Shown: positions 1 through 7,021, counted from the stretch's first letter. The stretch: DNA of 16,805 nucleotides from JBBDSH01 sp040905045 (GCA_040905045.1 JBBDSH010000095.1:1-16805), one strand, 5' to 3'. Numbers and translations: made by a program. Notes: a model not told the origin generated them from the letters alone.

Positions 1-2144
1 CCGCCCAGCTTCAGCTGGTGATCGGGAATACCCGGTATACGATTGCCGGGACGCACGTTAATGGTGCCCTCGTCGTCATCCGCGAACGGATGATTGGGAC
101 TGAGCGCCTCGAAGTCGTCTTCGAAGGTGGCCTCGATGTAGCTGTAGGCCAAGAACCAGTCAAGCTTGTGCCAGTTGCCGTTGAAGCCGCTTTCGAAACC
201 CATGCGCCGGGTCTTGTCCACATTGGCGAACAGGCCGGTGGCGCGGCCGGTGGTCTGGAAGATGATGTCATCGTGGTTGGTGGTGCGGAAGAAACCCATG
301 TGGTAGCCGATGTCGTGGAAATCGCCACGGATACCGAATTCGAAGCTCTTGGCCACCACCTGTTCCAGCGGCGGATCGGCCAGGAAGGCATTGGGCAGGC
401 GGCATTCGAATTCCACATCGTCCGGGTCTTCCCCTTCCGCGATGGCGTTGGCCACGGCCAGATCGAAAATGCGGTCGTTGCAGGCCAGCTCGATGGGTGT
501 CGGTGCCCGCGAGGATTCGCTGTAACTGCCGTAAAAGTTGGTATCGCGGTTGAATTGATAGGTGAGACCGACCGCCGGGTTGAAACGGTGGAAATCGTGT
601 TCGCCGTTGAGTTCCGGCCGCTCGCCGGACTGATCCGCCAGGTCCACGCCGGTGACGTTCAGACGGCCGGACAGGGTCAGGCTGAGCCTGTCGGTGATGT
701 CCATGGTATTGGTCAAGTACAGGCTCCAGGTCTCGGTTTCGGTCTTGATATCCGTGGCTGCCTCGTCGACAAAGGTGCCTGTACCCAGTCCCGCAGTACT
801 GCGTGTGACCGGGTCCAGATCCGCCAGTTCCAGCGTCGAAATAAACGACGACTTGCCCATGAAATACGCGGCGCCGACGATCAGTTGATTGGAACGGCCG
901 AACAGGTCGTTGCCGAAGGTCAGCTGCATGTCGGTGCCGTAGCTTTTTTGAACGCGGGTGCTGCGGTTGTTGATGGCCTCGTCGGAGAGCACGCCGGTGC
1001 CGGAAAGCTCGTCGATGCTGTCCAGGTTGAACTCATCCTCCCCGGCCAGATTGTTGAGGAAGGTCTCCAGGGCATCGGCGTCGGCGAACTGATTCTCGCA
1101 GACGTCGTCGTCATCCAGGCCCAGTTCCTCCAGGTCGTCTTCTTCCAGGCCTTCCAGCAGCGCATCTGCACCGCCCAGTTCGCACACGGCAAACTCCGAT
1201 CCGTCACCGTTGAAGGAGTCCGTCTCATTGCGGCGGTAGAAGGCATTGCCGGAGAAGGTGATGTTGTCGGTAAACTCATGGCTGATGTCGCCGCTGAACA
1301 TGAACATCTCGTTGGCGGTGATGTCCGGCGCCGTGAAAATGGCGTCCCGATCCACCTGCAGGAGTTCGATGGGGATGGCGCCGTTGCCGATGAGATCGCT
1401 TTCGCCGTACTGGCCGTTCAGGTTGACACTGGTACGGTCGCCCTGCCAGCCCAGGCTGCCGTAGAAGTTCAGGGCGTCGGAGGGGGATTGGTCGCGCCAG
1501 CCGTCCTCATCGAAATAATGGACGTTGCCGTACCAGGCAAAACCGTCGCGGTTGCCGCCGGTCTCGCCGGAGACGATATAGCGGTCGAAGGATCCGCCCT
1601 GGACCTGCAGGTTGGTGCCGGGGGAATTGAAGCCGTTTTTCATGTCCACGACCAGGGCGCCGCCCAGGGTGTTGAGGCCGAACAGGGGATTGGCGCCGCC
1701 GATGAGGTTGATGCTGTGGATGGCGGTTTCCGGCAGCAGGTCCCAGTTGACGGCATCGCCCAGGGGTTCATTGATACGCACGCCGTTCTGATACACCGAC
1801 AGGCCCTGGGCCAGGCCCAGCAGCGGCGAGGCGGTGAAGCCGCGGTAGCGGACGTCCGCCTGCAGGGGGTTGTTCTGGGCGTCGTTGATGGAGACGCTTT
1901 CCATGGTTCTGTTGAGAAAGTCGGCCAGGTCCAGGCTCTGCATGCGCTCGATGTCGTCGCTGTAGGCGGACTGGACGTTGTAGGCGATCTTGGACTTGGC
2001 CAGGCCGGAGGTGCCCTGGGCCGGTGTCACGCGGACGATGATCTCCTCCAGCGGTTCCGTGCCGGCGTCCTGCGCCTGCAGCGCCGGTGACAGGATTAAT
2101 CCTCCGACCAGAACCCGGTTTATTATGATTTTTGAAAACGACAT
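1..2144 (-). CDS. TonB-dependent outer-membrane receptor, 3' end beyond window
   Basis: Partial: the start is inside, and the reading frame runs off the left edge after about 714 codons. The protein opens with a signal peptide (MSFSKIIINRVLVGGLILSP, cleavage near ALQA-QD). A TonB-box-like EEIIVRV follows at about residues 34-40, then a plug domain with the family-typical stretches RYRGFTASPLLG, VYQNGVRINEPLGDAVNW and NPLFGLNTLGGALV. The rest alternates beta-strand-like segments, as in a 22-strand barrel; IPGIPDHQLKLG near the left edge fits late barrel strands. Such receptors import iron chelates, vitamin B12 or other scarce ligands using TonB-ExbBD energy; the ligand cannot be read from the sequence. 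The start at 2144 is preferred over an out-of-frame ATG at 2148, and GGGAGG lies about 7 nt upstream. An acidic, two-cysteine insert (about residues 321-349) is unusual. Family assignment is firm, substrate unknown. Confidence 0.93.
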   Translation of the reverse strand, partial: MSFSKIIINRVLVGGLILSPALQAQDAGTEPLEEIIVRVTPAQGTSGLAKSKIAYNVQSAYSDDIERMQSLDLADFLNRTMESVSINDAQNNPLQADVRYRGFTASPLLGLAQGLSVYQNGVRINEPLGDAVNWDLLPETAIHSINLIGGANPLFGLNTLGGALVVDMKNGFNSPGTNLQVQGGSFDRYIVSGETGGNRDGFAWYGNVHYFDEDGWRDQSPSDALNFYGSLGWQGDRTSVNLNGQYGESDLIGNGAIPIELLQVDRDAIFTAPDITANEMFMFSGDISHEFTDNITFSGNAFYRRNETDSFNGDGSEFAVCELGGADALLEGLEEDDLEELGLDDDDVCENQFADADALETFLNNLAGEDEFNLDSIDELSGTGVLSDEAINNRSTRVQKSYGTDMQLTFGNDLFGRSNQLIVGAAYFMGKSSFISTLELADLDPVTRSTAGLGTGTFVDEAATDIKTETETWSLYLTNTMDITDRLSLTLSGRLNVTGVDLADQSGERPELNGEHDFHRFNPAVGLTYQFNRDTNFYGSYSESSRAPTPIELACNDRIFDLAVANAIAEGEDPDDVEFECRLPNAFLADPPLEQVVAKSFEFGIRGDFHDIGYHMGFFRTTNHDDIIFQTTGRATGLFANVDKTRRMGFESGFNGNWHKLDWFLAYSYIEATFEDDFEALSPNHPFADDDEGTINVRPGNRIPGIPDHQLKLG

Positions 2145-2197
2145 GCATATCCTCCCATAGACTCATCCAAAGACGGAGAGATGATAGTGTCTGCGGG

Positions 2198-2227
2198 ATA
2201 TTCAGGATATGGGAATATTTCCTGAAT
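2198..2227. promoter_or_regulatory. Overlapping dyads upstream of the TonB receptor gene (possible operator)
   Basis: ATTCAGGA at 2200-2207 is repeated inverted as TCCTGAAT at 2220-2227. A second dyad, ATATTC (2198-2203) / GAATAT (2213-2218), overlaps it. Both lie 54-83 nt before the receptor start codon, where an operator for a regulated receptor gene would be expected. It does not match the Fur box (GATAATGATAATCATTATC). Regulatory function is inferred from position and symmetry only. Confidence 0.3.
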
Positions 2228-2246
2228 TTAGGGTTCCGGGTTTGAC

Positions 2247-2267
2247 ACTCGTGAGTCGTGATTCGTC
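2247..2267 (+). repeat. Degenerate heptamer array, ACTCGTG type
   Basis: Three consecutive 7-mers, ACTCGTG, AGTCGTG and ATTCGTC, drift by one or two bases each. The unit resembles the CGTGGCT heptamers found after fchA. The array lies about 100 bp upstream of the TonB receptor start and faces the array at 2294-2328, so the two bracket a 26-bp spacer. Confidence 0.6.
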
Positions 2268-2293
2268 GTATAGGTAGAAGAGAAGGCCATTTT

Positions 2294-2328
2294 ACTCCTT
2301 ACTCCTCACTCCTTACCCCTCACTCTCA
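2294..2328 (-). repeat. Heptamer array, TAAGGAG/TGAGGAG type, after a gene stop codon
   Basis: Five 7-bp units on the plus strand: ACTCCTT, ACTCCTC, ACTCCTT, ACCCCTC, ACTCTCA. In the sense of the gene just upstream (stop TGA at 2334-2332) they read TAAGGAG or TGAGGAG, and the first unit begins three bases after that stop. The same unit in the same gene-relative orientation occurs at 13624-13658 and 13683-13703. Each unit carries TAA or TGA plus GGAG, and because 7 is not a multiple of 3 an array places stops in all three frames. Confidence 0.85.
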
Positions 2329-2331
2329 CGA

Positions 2332-3045
2332 TCAGAAGTATTCCTCCAGCAAATCCCTTTCTTCCTGGGAAATGCCCTTGTTCTGCAGGCGATTCTTGAT
2401 CATATTGCTGTCGATGTATTTCTTTTCAATCAGCACCTTTTTCTCTTCCGGCGTGAGGCTGTCCAGGTAGAACAGGTTGCTGGGCGGCAGCAGGCCGGCC
2501 TCGACCACGGCATTGGCCTCATCGGACATGATGCGGAAGCGGCCGATATCCTTGTTCAGGCGCATTTCGGCAAAGGCTTTGTCGGCGATGCCGGCGGAAT
2601 AAATGGTGTGGATTTCCATGCGGTAACTGATGACGTGCGATGGGTCCTCGTGCTTGTCGATGTCCTGTTCGATGTGTTCCAGTCTGGGGTCGAGCATTTC
2701 CCGCAGGGTATCCAGAATCTGCTGGTCTTCCAGTCGCTCGGAGTAGATATCAAGGATATTGTCGATAGCCAGCTGGTTATAAGTGTCCGTCCGGAAAAGC
2801 TCATGGCACCGGTAGGCCAGCAGCTTGTAGGAACGGAAGCCCAGGGTTGAATAAATGTCCGACAGATCCCGGATGTGCTTGTTGAAACCGAGGGCGCAGA
2901 CCAGCTGGGTATGGTTCAATCCGAGTTGTTTGGCGGCCTTGTTGATGCGGACGATGAAATCTTCCTTGGGATCGGTCTTGATCTTGTAGAAGATCTTGAC
3001 CAGATCCGCATCCGAGGCGGTTAAAAGTTCTGTAAAGCTGGGCAT
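2332..3045 (-). CDS. Uncharacterised protein, downstream member of a tandem paralogous pair
   Basis: 237 residues, no family recognised. There is no signal peptide or membrane segment, and the composition is charged and apparently all helical, so it is probably cytosolic. It is clearly homologous to the gene immediately upstream (3049-3786) over its whole length. Shared landmarks are FYK near residue 20, Q-L-V-C-A-L-G-F-N at 47-55 (conserved Cys50), F-x-T-D-x-Y near 84-89, DN-I-L-x-IY near 95-101, GIA-x-x-x-FAE near 152-160, VEAGLLP near 181-187 and PEEKK near 199-203. Only 3 nt separate it from the upstream stop, and no good Shine-Dalgarno is visible, so translation is probably coupled. A heptamer array starts three bases past its stop. 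A real, conserved gene is likely; its function is unknown. Confidence 0.82.
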   Translation of the reverse strand: MPSFTELLTASDADLVKIFYKIKTDPKEDFIVRINKAAKQLGLNHTQLVCALGFNKHIRDLSDIYSTLGFRSYKLLAYRCHELFRTDTYNQLAIDNILDIYSERLEDQQILDTLREMLDPRLEHIEQDIDKHEDPSHVISYRMEIHTIYSAGIADKAFAEMRLNKDIGRFRIMSDEANAVVEAGLLPPSNLFYLDSLTPEEKKVLIEKKYIDSNMIKNRLQNKGISQEERDLLEEYF

Positions 3046-3048
3046 GGT

Positions 3049-3786
3049 TTATTCGGTCCGACTGTTGCGTGCGGCTTTCAGATAATCATACAAGATCTTT
3101 TTTTCCTCCGGGTCCGTATTTTCCTCATTCAGGCGCGATCGTATCAGTTCCTCCGGGATCAATCCCTTGTTCAGGAGTTTCTGCTTTTCCTGGGGATGGA
3201 TGGTTTCCCGGAAAAAGATCTCGCCCGCGGGGATGAGTTTGCTCTCGACAATGATATTTACTTCATTGAGCAGCGCCCGGAATCCGCTGTCCTGCCTGTC
3301 CAGCCGTTCTTCGGCAAAATCAATGCCGGCGATACCGCCATTATACACGGCGCGCATTTCCGCCTTGTATTTTTCGATCACCATTGAATTAACGGTCTCC
3401 TCAATGCGGTTTTCAATCCGCATCAGCCGGTTTTTCAGAAGATATTGCATGACTTCAACCAGTTCTTTGTCGGTTACAATGACTTCATAGATCTTGAGTA
3501 CATTATCCAGCGACAGGCGTTTGTAGATGTCGGTTGTAAAGATATCGTTTCTTTCCTGTGCCAGTTCGTTGAAGGTGGCATAGCCCAGGATGGGGAATAT
3601 CTCGGTGACATGCCTGGCTTTGGGATTGAATCCGACGGCGCATACCACCTGGCGTGAATGTATCTGGAGATGCTTGGCGATGTTTGTGAGGCGCACATCC
3701 AGGGCGAGTGACTCATTCCTGAATTTATAGAATTGCTGCAACAACTGCGATTCATCCGCTGTAATAATGTCATTGAATTTTGACAT
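3049..3786 (-). CDS. Uncharacterised protein, upstream member of a tandem paralogous pair
   Basis: 245 residues, no family recognised and no membrane or export signal. It aligns end to end with the downstream protein at 2332-3045, with only single-residue shifts and perhaps a quarter to a third identity by eye. The strongest shared block is QVVCAVGFN at 46-54; others are the FTTDIY region (83-88), DNVLKIYE (94-101), a YNGGIAG-x-x-FAEERL block near 148-162, ES-KLIP at 181-186 and PQEKQKLL at 198-205. It ends in a basic tail, KAARNSRTE, that the partner lacks. The start codon has no clear Shine-Dalgarno. It follows the Sel1/SPOR gene by 63 nt on the same strand. Old tandem duplication followed by divergence is the simplest reading. 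Confidence 0.82.
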   Translation of the reverse strand: MSKFNDIITADESQLLQQFYKFRNESLALDVRLTNIAKHLQIHSRQVVCAVGFNPKARHVTEIFPILGYATFNELAQERNDIFTTDIYKRLSLDNVLKIYEVIVTDKELVEVMQYLLKNRLMRIENRIEETVNSMVIEKYKAEMRAVYNGGIAGIDFAEERLDRQDSGFRALLNEVNIIVESKLIPAGEIFFRETIHPQEKQKLLNKGLIPEELIRSRLNEENTDPEEKKILYDYLKAARNSRTE

Positions 3787-3849
3787 TTAAATGCGGCTCG
3801 TGCGCTGTTTCGCCGTATCCCACGGGACGGTGGATCGGGGTGAAATCGT

Positions 3850-4848
3850 TCATTGGATCATCTTCTGCAATATACCGATGTTCCGGATCCATGGCTCAAT
3901 CCCAATCTCCGCGGTCAATTGAGAGGCGGCCCGTTCGGCTTCTTCGTAGGTATTGTAGATGCCGTATAAACCGTTGTAACGGGTGACGCCGTCGATGACG
4001 ACCTTGATGTAGGCCGATTTTGATTCGAGACCGTGACTGTGTATGAGGTCGACAATGGCCTGCTCGCGCACAACACTGCCGATCTGCATGGTGTAGCTGT
4101 CGGGTGATTGCCGCATGACCCAGTCCTCGCGCCGGATACCGCCGGGGGTGATTTCATTTATATCATAGTCTTCTCCGGCAACCGGCTCCGGCTCGTCCGC
4201 GGTTGCGGATTTTCCGTTTACATTGGAATCGGAAGAGGGAGCGTCAGCCGTGGCAGTTTCGTCCATGGCCGCCAGCCTGTCTTCCGCCTGGGTCAGCCCC
4301 TGGGCGGCGGCGCGTTCATACCAGTAGGCCGCCTCGGTAGTATCCCGCTCCACACCGTGGCCGTTTTCATAGAATACGCCCAGATTGTACTGGGCCTGGG
4401 CCACGCCCTGTTCGGCGGCCTTGTGAAACCAGTCGAGTGCCCGGCCGTAGTCCTGTTCCAGCCCTCTTCCGAAGGCATGCATCACCGCCAGGCTGTACTG
4501 GGCNNNNNNNNNNNNNNNNNNNNNNNNNNNNNNNNNNNNNNNNNNNNNNNNNNNNNNNNNNNNNNNNNNNNNNNNNNNNNNNNNNNNNNNNNNNNNNNNN
4601 NNNTTTTGTTTGTCTTTCTCCACGCCATGGCCGTAGTCGTACATGATACCCAGCATTTTCTGAGCTTCGGAATCCCCGTCGTCCGCCAGCGGCCGGAGTA
4701 TTTCATAGGCCTTGTCATAGTTGCCGTTGATATAGGCTTCCCGGCCCTGGTCGAATGACTGGGCGGTCGCGTACGAACCCGTGAAGCAGAGATAGATCAG
4801 TAATGTGTAGATTGGAAATCGAAACGTCATATCTGTCAGCTGGATCAT
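3850..4848 (-). CDS. Exported Sel1-repeat protein with C-terminal SPOR domain (contains assembly gap)
   Basis: An N-terminal signal peptide (IYTLLIYLCFTGSYATA, cleavage before QSF) is followed by Sel1-like repeats, seen as YDKAYEILRPLADDGDSEAQ, GIMYDYGHGVEKD, HAFGRGLEQD, WFHKAAEQG, GVFYENGHGVERD and YWYERAAAQG. An acidic linker follows, then a SPOR domain over about the last 80 residues (YTMQIGSV, GLYGIYNTYEEAERAASQL, PWIRNIGILQ). SPOR domains bind denuded septal peptidoglycan and Sel1 repeats are protein-protein scaffolds, so a periplasmic cell-envelope or division role is inferred. ATG 4830 (MTFRFP) is an equally likely start and gives a more typical signal peptide; neither start has a good Shine-Dalgarno. 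A 100-N run (4504-4603) interrupts the repeats, so true length and repeat number are unknown. It follows mtdA by 39 nt. Confidence 0.85.
   Translation of the reverse strand: MIQLTDMTFRFPIYTLLIYLCFTGSYATAQSFDQGREAYINGNYDKAYEILRPLADDGDSEAQKMLGIMYDYGHGVEKDKQXXXXXXXXXXXXXXXXXXXXXXXXXXXXXXXXXXAQYSLAVMHAFGRGLEQDYGRALDWFHKAAEQGVAQAQYNLGVFYENGHGVERDTTEAAYWYERAAAQGLTQAEDRLAAMDETATADAPSSDSNVNGKSATADEPEPVAGEDYDINEITPGGIRREDWVMRQSPDSYTMQIGSVVREQAIVDLIHSHGLESKSAYIKVVIDGVTRYNGLYGIYNTYEEAERAASQLTAEIGIEPWIRNIGILQKMIQ
4504..4603. other. Assembly gap (100 N) inside the Sel1 repeats
   Basis: Exactly 100 Ns, the same length as the other gap in the window, so it is a placeholder and not a measured distance. The flanking Sel1 repeats predict about 16 missing residues, or 16 plus a multiple of about 36. 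Neither 48 nt nor 156 nt equals 100, although the frame happens to stay open through the placeholder. Confidence 0.97.
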
Positions 4849-4887
4849 TATTGGAGATATATTGTCAAAATACGTTGCTCTGGCCTA

Positions 4888-5748
4888 TCAGATCATGGTC
4901 CTGGCCAGGGCGAATATTTCGTCCACATCGAATACCTGATCCTTGCTTTCAAACAGTTTTCCGATACAGGCGCGATGCAATGATAATTTCAGCGTGCCGA
5001 AGCCGATGGCGCCCCAGGCCGCCTTGCCGTTTCGATCCTTGCCCTTGTCCATCATGTCGATGCCCTCAATCCCTAAGGGCGGCGTGGCATTGGCGTCGAC
5101 GATAACCTCCAGGCTGTCGATGGCCTGCCAGTCCTTTTCCGCCAGTAATTGCGTTCCGGCCGCACCGGTGGCAAAGACGATATTGGCGTCCTTGCAGACT
5201 TCGGCGCGCTCCTCATCCGTGGCGCCGCCGGCGGCGGCCACGTCCTCGCCGAACCGGTCCTTGATTTGCCGGGCGGCTTCCTGTGCTTTTTCTACTTTTC
5301 TGGATGTGATGGTGACCTCGGCGCCTTCCCGGGTCATCATGACGGCGGCGCGCCGGCCAACCGGACCGGTGCCGGCCAGGATCACCGCTTTTTTGCCCTT
5401 GAGTGTGCCGCAGCTGCTCAAAATGCGGGCGACTGCCGCCGCCGCGGTAGTATTACTGCCGTTGCTGTCGAGCATGATCGAGACACGGAAATCGGCAAAA
5501 AAGACTTTTTGCACGGCGTCCAGCAGGGCTTCCCCGGCGACCATGTCGCTGCCGCCGACAAACAGGGCGGTATTGTGTTTTTCCTTGGGTGAGCGCGTGA
5601 AGATGGCGCCTTCGACCAATGCCTGAACGTTGTCCGGCGTACAGTTGCCGTGTCCTATGACATGATCGGCGCCGCCGTCGTAGCCGACAACGGTATCGAA
5701 GACGGAGGCATGCTCGTCGGTATCAAGTTGAAACAACAGCTTTTTCAT
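4888..5748 (-). CDS. mtdA: NADP-dependent methylenetetrahydrofolate/methylenetetrahydromethanopterin dehydrogenase (MtdA)
   Basis: Converts methylene-tetrahydrofolate (and in methylotrophs methylene-H4MPT) to the methenyl form with NADP+; cytosolic. Its 286 residues match Methylobacterium MtdA (about 288) along the whole length: KKLLFQLDTDEHASVFD at the start, VGYDGGADHV, LDSNGSNTTAAAAVA at 94-108, the Rossmann loop GTGPVG at 126-131, a TSRKVEKA turn suited to the NADP phosphate, LGIEGIDMMDKGK, and LHRACIGKLFES near the C-terminus. MtdB proteins begin quite differently, so MtdA is the better name. GGGGGA about 8 nt upstream supports the start. It is divergent from fchA, which encodes the next enzyme in the pathway, and is the first gene of the minus-strand run that continues into the Sel1/SPOR gene. 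Confidence 0.93.
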   Translation of the reverse strand: MKKLLFQLDTDEHASVFDTVVGYDGGADHVIGHGNCTPDNVQALVEGAIFTRSPKEKHNTALFVGGSDMVAGEALLDAVQKVFFADFRVSIMLDSNGSNTTAAAAVARILSSCGTLKGKKAVILAGTGPVGRRAAVMMTREGAEVTITSRKVEKAQEAARQIKDRFGEDVAAAGGATDEERAEVCKDANIVFATGAAGTQLLAEKDWQAIDSLEVIVDANATPPLGIEGIDMMDKGKDRNGKAAWGAIGFGTLKLSLHRACIGKLFESKDQVFDVDEIFALARTMI

Positions 5749-5913
5749 AGTTGGGTCCCCCGATTGGGCCGGTGGTGGATGGTCGCTCAGCCTCTGCAGG
5801 TGTCGATACGCTGCACATAACCGGTGTTATAGAATTTTTTTTGCCCGGCCGGCAGATGCATAAATTAACCGAAGCGTCCCCCCGCTACAACAAATCATGG
5901 CATAATCAGAGGC

Positions 5914-5942
5914 TTGACATCCGGGTTCACGGCGGCATTGTG
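5914..5942 (+). promoter_or_regulatory. Candidate sigma70 promoter for fchA
   Basis: TTGACA at 5914-5919 is a perfect -35 hexamer. The -10 at 16-17 bp spacing (CATTGT or ATTGTG) is poor, so this could be a weak or activator-dependent promoter. It would start transcription just before the tandem 12-mers at 5954-5977. Confidence 0.3.
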
Positions 5943-5953
5943 CGGGACTCATC

Positions 5954-5977
5954 TTAATCCCTGTGTTAATCCCTGTT
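5954..5977 (+). repeat. Two tandem 12-bp repeats in the fchA leader
   Basis: TTAATCCCTGTG (5954-5965) is followed directly by TTAATCCCTGTT (5966-5977), identical at 11 of 12 positions. They lie 43-66 nt before the fchA ATG in the mtdA-fchA divergent region. Direct repeats spaced by about one helical turn are a common activator-binding layout (LysR-type, for example), but no binding protein can be named. Confidence 0.5.
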
Positions 5978-6019
5978 TCGGGGTATCAGCCAGAAATCGA
6001 AAAAAATTGGGGTGCAGTT

Positions 6020-6643
6020 ATGATCAAAGACGATTCCGTACAAAAATTTCTCGATGATCTCGCCGGCAAGGCTTCAACTCCCGGGGGCGGCAGCGCCGCC
6101 GCCATCATGGGCGCCATGGGCGCGGCCCTGGCCAGCATGGTCGCCAACTTTACCGTTGGAAAGAAGAACTACGAGGCGGTTCAGGGCGATATGGAAAAGC
6201 TTCTGGCCAACACGGAAACCCTGCGTGCCCGGCTGACGGACATGATCAATGCCGATGTGGAGGTCTTTAACAAGGTCATGGCCGCCTATGGCCTGCCGAA
6301 AGAGAGTGAAGAGGAAAAATCCGAACGTGCCGCCGCCATTCAGACGGCGCTGAAGGAGGCCACCGATGTCCCGTTGGAGTGCGCGAAACTGTGCGCCGAG
6401 GTGATCCGGCTGACCGAGCCCATGGCCGAGAAGGGCAATACCAATGTTATCAGTGATGCCGGCGTCGCCGTGCTGGCCGCCTATGCCGCCCTGCGCAGCG
6501 CGGCCCTGAACGTTTATATCAATATCGGCAACATCAAGGACGAGGAATTCGTCAAGGATCGCAGCCAACAGTTGGAGGAAGCCCTGGAAGGGATGGACAA
6601 GCTGACCGAGGAAGTGTACGAATTGGTAAAAAGTAAGCTGTAA
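6020..6643 (+). CDS. fchA: Methenyltetrahydrofolate cyclohydrolase (FchA)
   Basis: Hydrolyses 5,10-methenyl-tetrahydrofolate to 10-formyl-tetrahydrofolate; cytosolic, formiminotransferase-cyclodeaminase fold. From ATG 6020 the protein is 207 residues, close to the 208 of Methylobacterium FchA, and aligns throughout: FLDDLAGKASTPGGGSAAAI with the glycine loop PGGGSAA at 21-27, GAMGAALASMVANFTVGKK, MAAYGLPKESEEEK, EKGNTNVISDAGVAVLAAYA and LRSAALNVYINIGNI. An in-frame GTG at 5963 would add 19 residues with no family match. GGGGTG at 6009-6014 is a good Shine-Dalgarno for 6020, so 6020 is chosen. It is divergent from mtdA by 271 nt. A GTGGCTC-type heptamer array begins at the base after its stop codon. 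Confidence 0.94.
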   Translation: MIKDDSVQKFLDDLAGKASTPGGGSAAAIMGAMGAALASMVANFTVGKKNYEAVQGDMEKLLANTETLRARLTDMINADVEVFNKVMAAYGLPKESEEEKSERAAAIQTALKEATDVPLECAKLCAEVIRLTEPMAEKGNTNVISDAGVAVLAAYAALRSAALNVYINIGNIKDEEFVKDRSQQLEEALEGMDKLTEEVYELVKSKL

Positions 6644-6670
6644 TCGTGGCTCGTGGCTCGTGGCTCGTGG
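6644..6670 (+). repeat. Heptamer array TCGTGGC, directly after the fchA stop
   Basis: Nearly four perfect units of TCGTGGC start at the base after the fchA TAA and run into an assembly gap, so the real copy number may be higher. The array is inverted relative to the one at 7022-7088. Confidence 0.9.
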
Positions 6671-6770
6671 NNNNNNNNNNNNNNNNNNNNNNNNNNNNNN
6701 NNNNNNNNNNNNNNNNNNNNNNNNNNNNNNNNNNNNNNNNNNNNNNNNNNNNNNNNNNNNNNNNNNNNNN
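6671..6770. other. Assembly gap (100 N) at the end of a heptamer array
   Basis: Exactly 100 Ns of unknown true length. It begins inside the perfect TCGTGGC array, which suggests the assembler failed on the repeat. Confidence 0.97.
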
Positions 6771-6775
6771 AGCAT

Positions 6776-6867
6776 GTAGCCCGGATGAAAGCCGGGAGGC
6801 TGGAATCCGGGTTCGGAGAGTCATGGCTTCGGTTTTCCCGGATTCCGCTGCGCTGCATCCGGGCTAC
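6776..6867. repeat. REP-like inverted pair, GTAGCCCGGATG type
   Basis: The left copy starts GTAGCCCGGATG at 6776 and continues to GGAATCCGGG. The right copy is inverted, from CCCGGATTCCGC at 6837 through GCATCCGGGCTAC to 6867. The core (GTAGCCCGGATG ... GGAATCCGGG) is a dispersed extragenic palindrome I know from many gammaproteobacterial genomes. Head-to-head copies form a cruciform or RNA hairpin, as in BIMEs. The left copy is more diverged (GAAAGCCGGGAGGCT in its centre). Confidence 0.8.
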
Positions 6868-6895
6868 GCCCCTGCTTCGTTGTTAAGCCCTGGAA

Positions 6896-6951
6896 GTGGG
6901 AGCGGCGACCCCGGCTTACAGCATGCCGGGGCAGGCTTTGCCGCGAATTAA
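6896..6951 (+). repeat. REP-like repeat, GTGGGAGCGGCGACC type, copy 1
   Basis: GTGGGAGCGGCGACCCCGG, then CAGCATGCCGG, then GGCTTTGCCGCGAATTAAG. The same sequence with scattered changes recurs at 16572-16627 almost 10 kb away, and shorter versions follow there. It contains internal palindromes. The remaining bases up to 7021 (AT-richer, from about 6952) show no gene or other element. Confidence 0.75.
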
Positions 6952-7021
6952 GAAAGGAATCGGTTCAATAAATTTGACTTCAGTCTGTTACCCGTGGGCA
7001 TCATCAGGCTATCCTTCCAGT

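Noticed and set aside
18..2090. 690-residue open frame on the plus strand
   Set aside because: Antisense shadow of the TonB receptor; low-complexity V/G/A-rich translation with no motif, while the opposite strand has clear receptor motifs and a ribosome site.
4888..5748. Naming the dehydrogenase MtdB
   Set aside because: The N-terminus KKLLFQLDTD...VGYDGGADH and the LDSNGSNTTAA block match MtdA; MtdB begins differently, and the neighbour is the tetrahydrofolate enzyme FchA.
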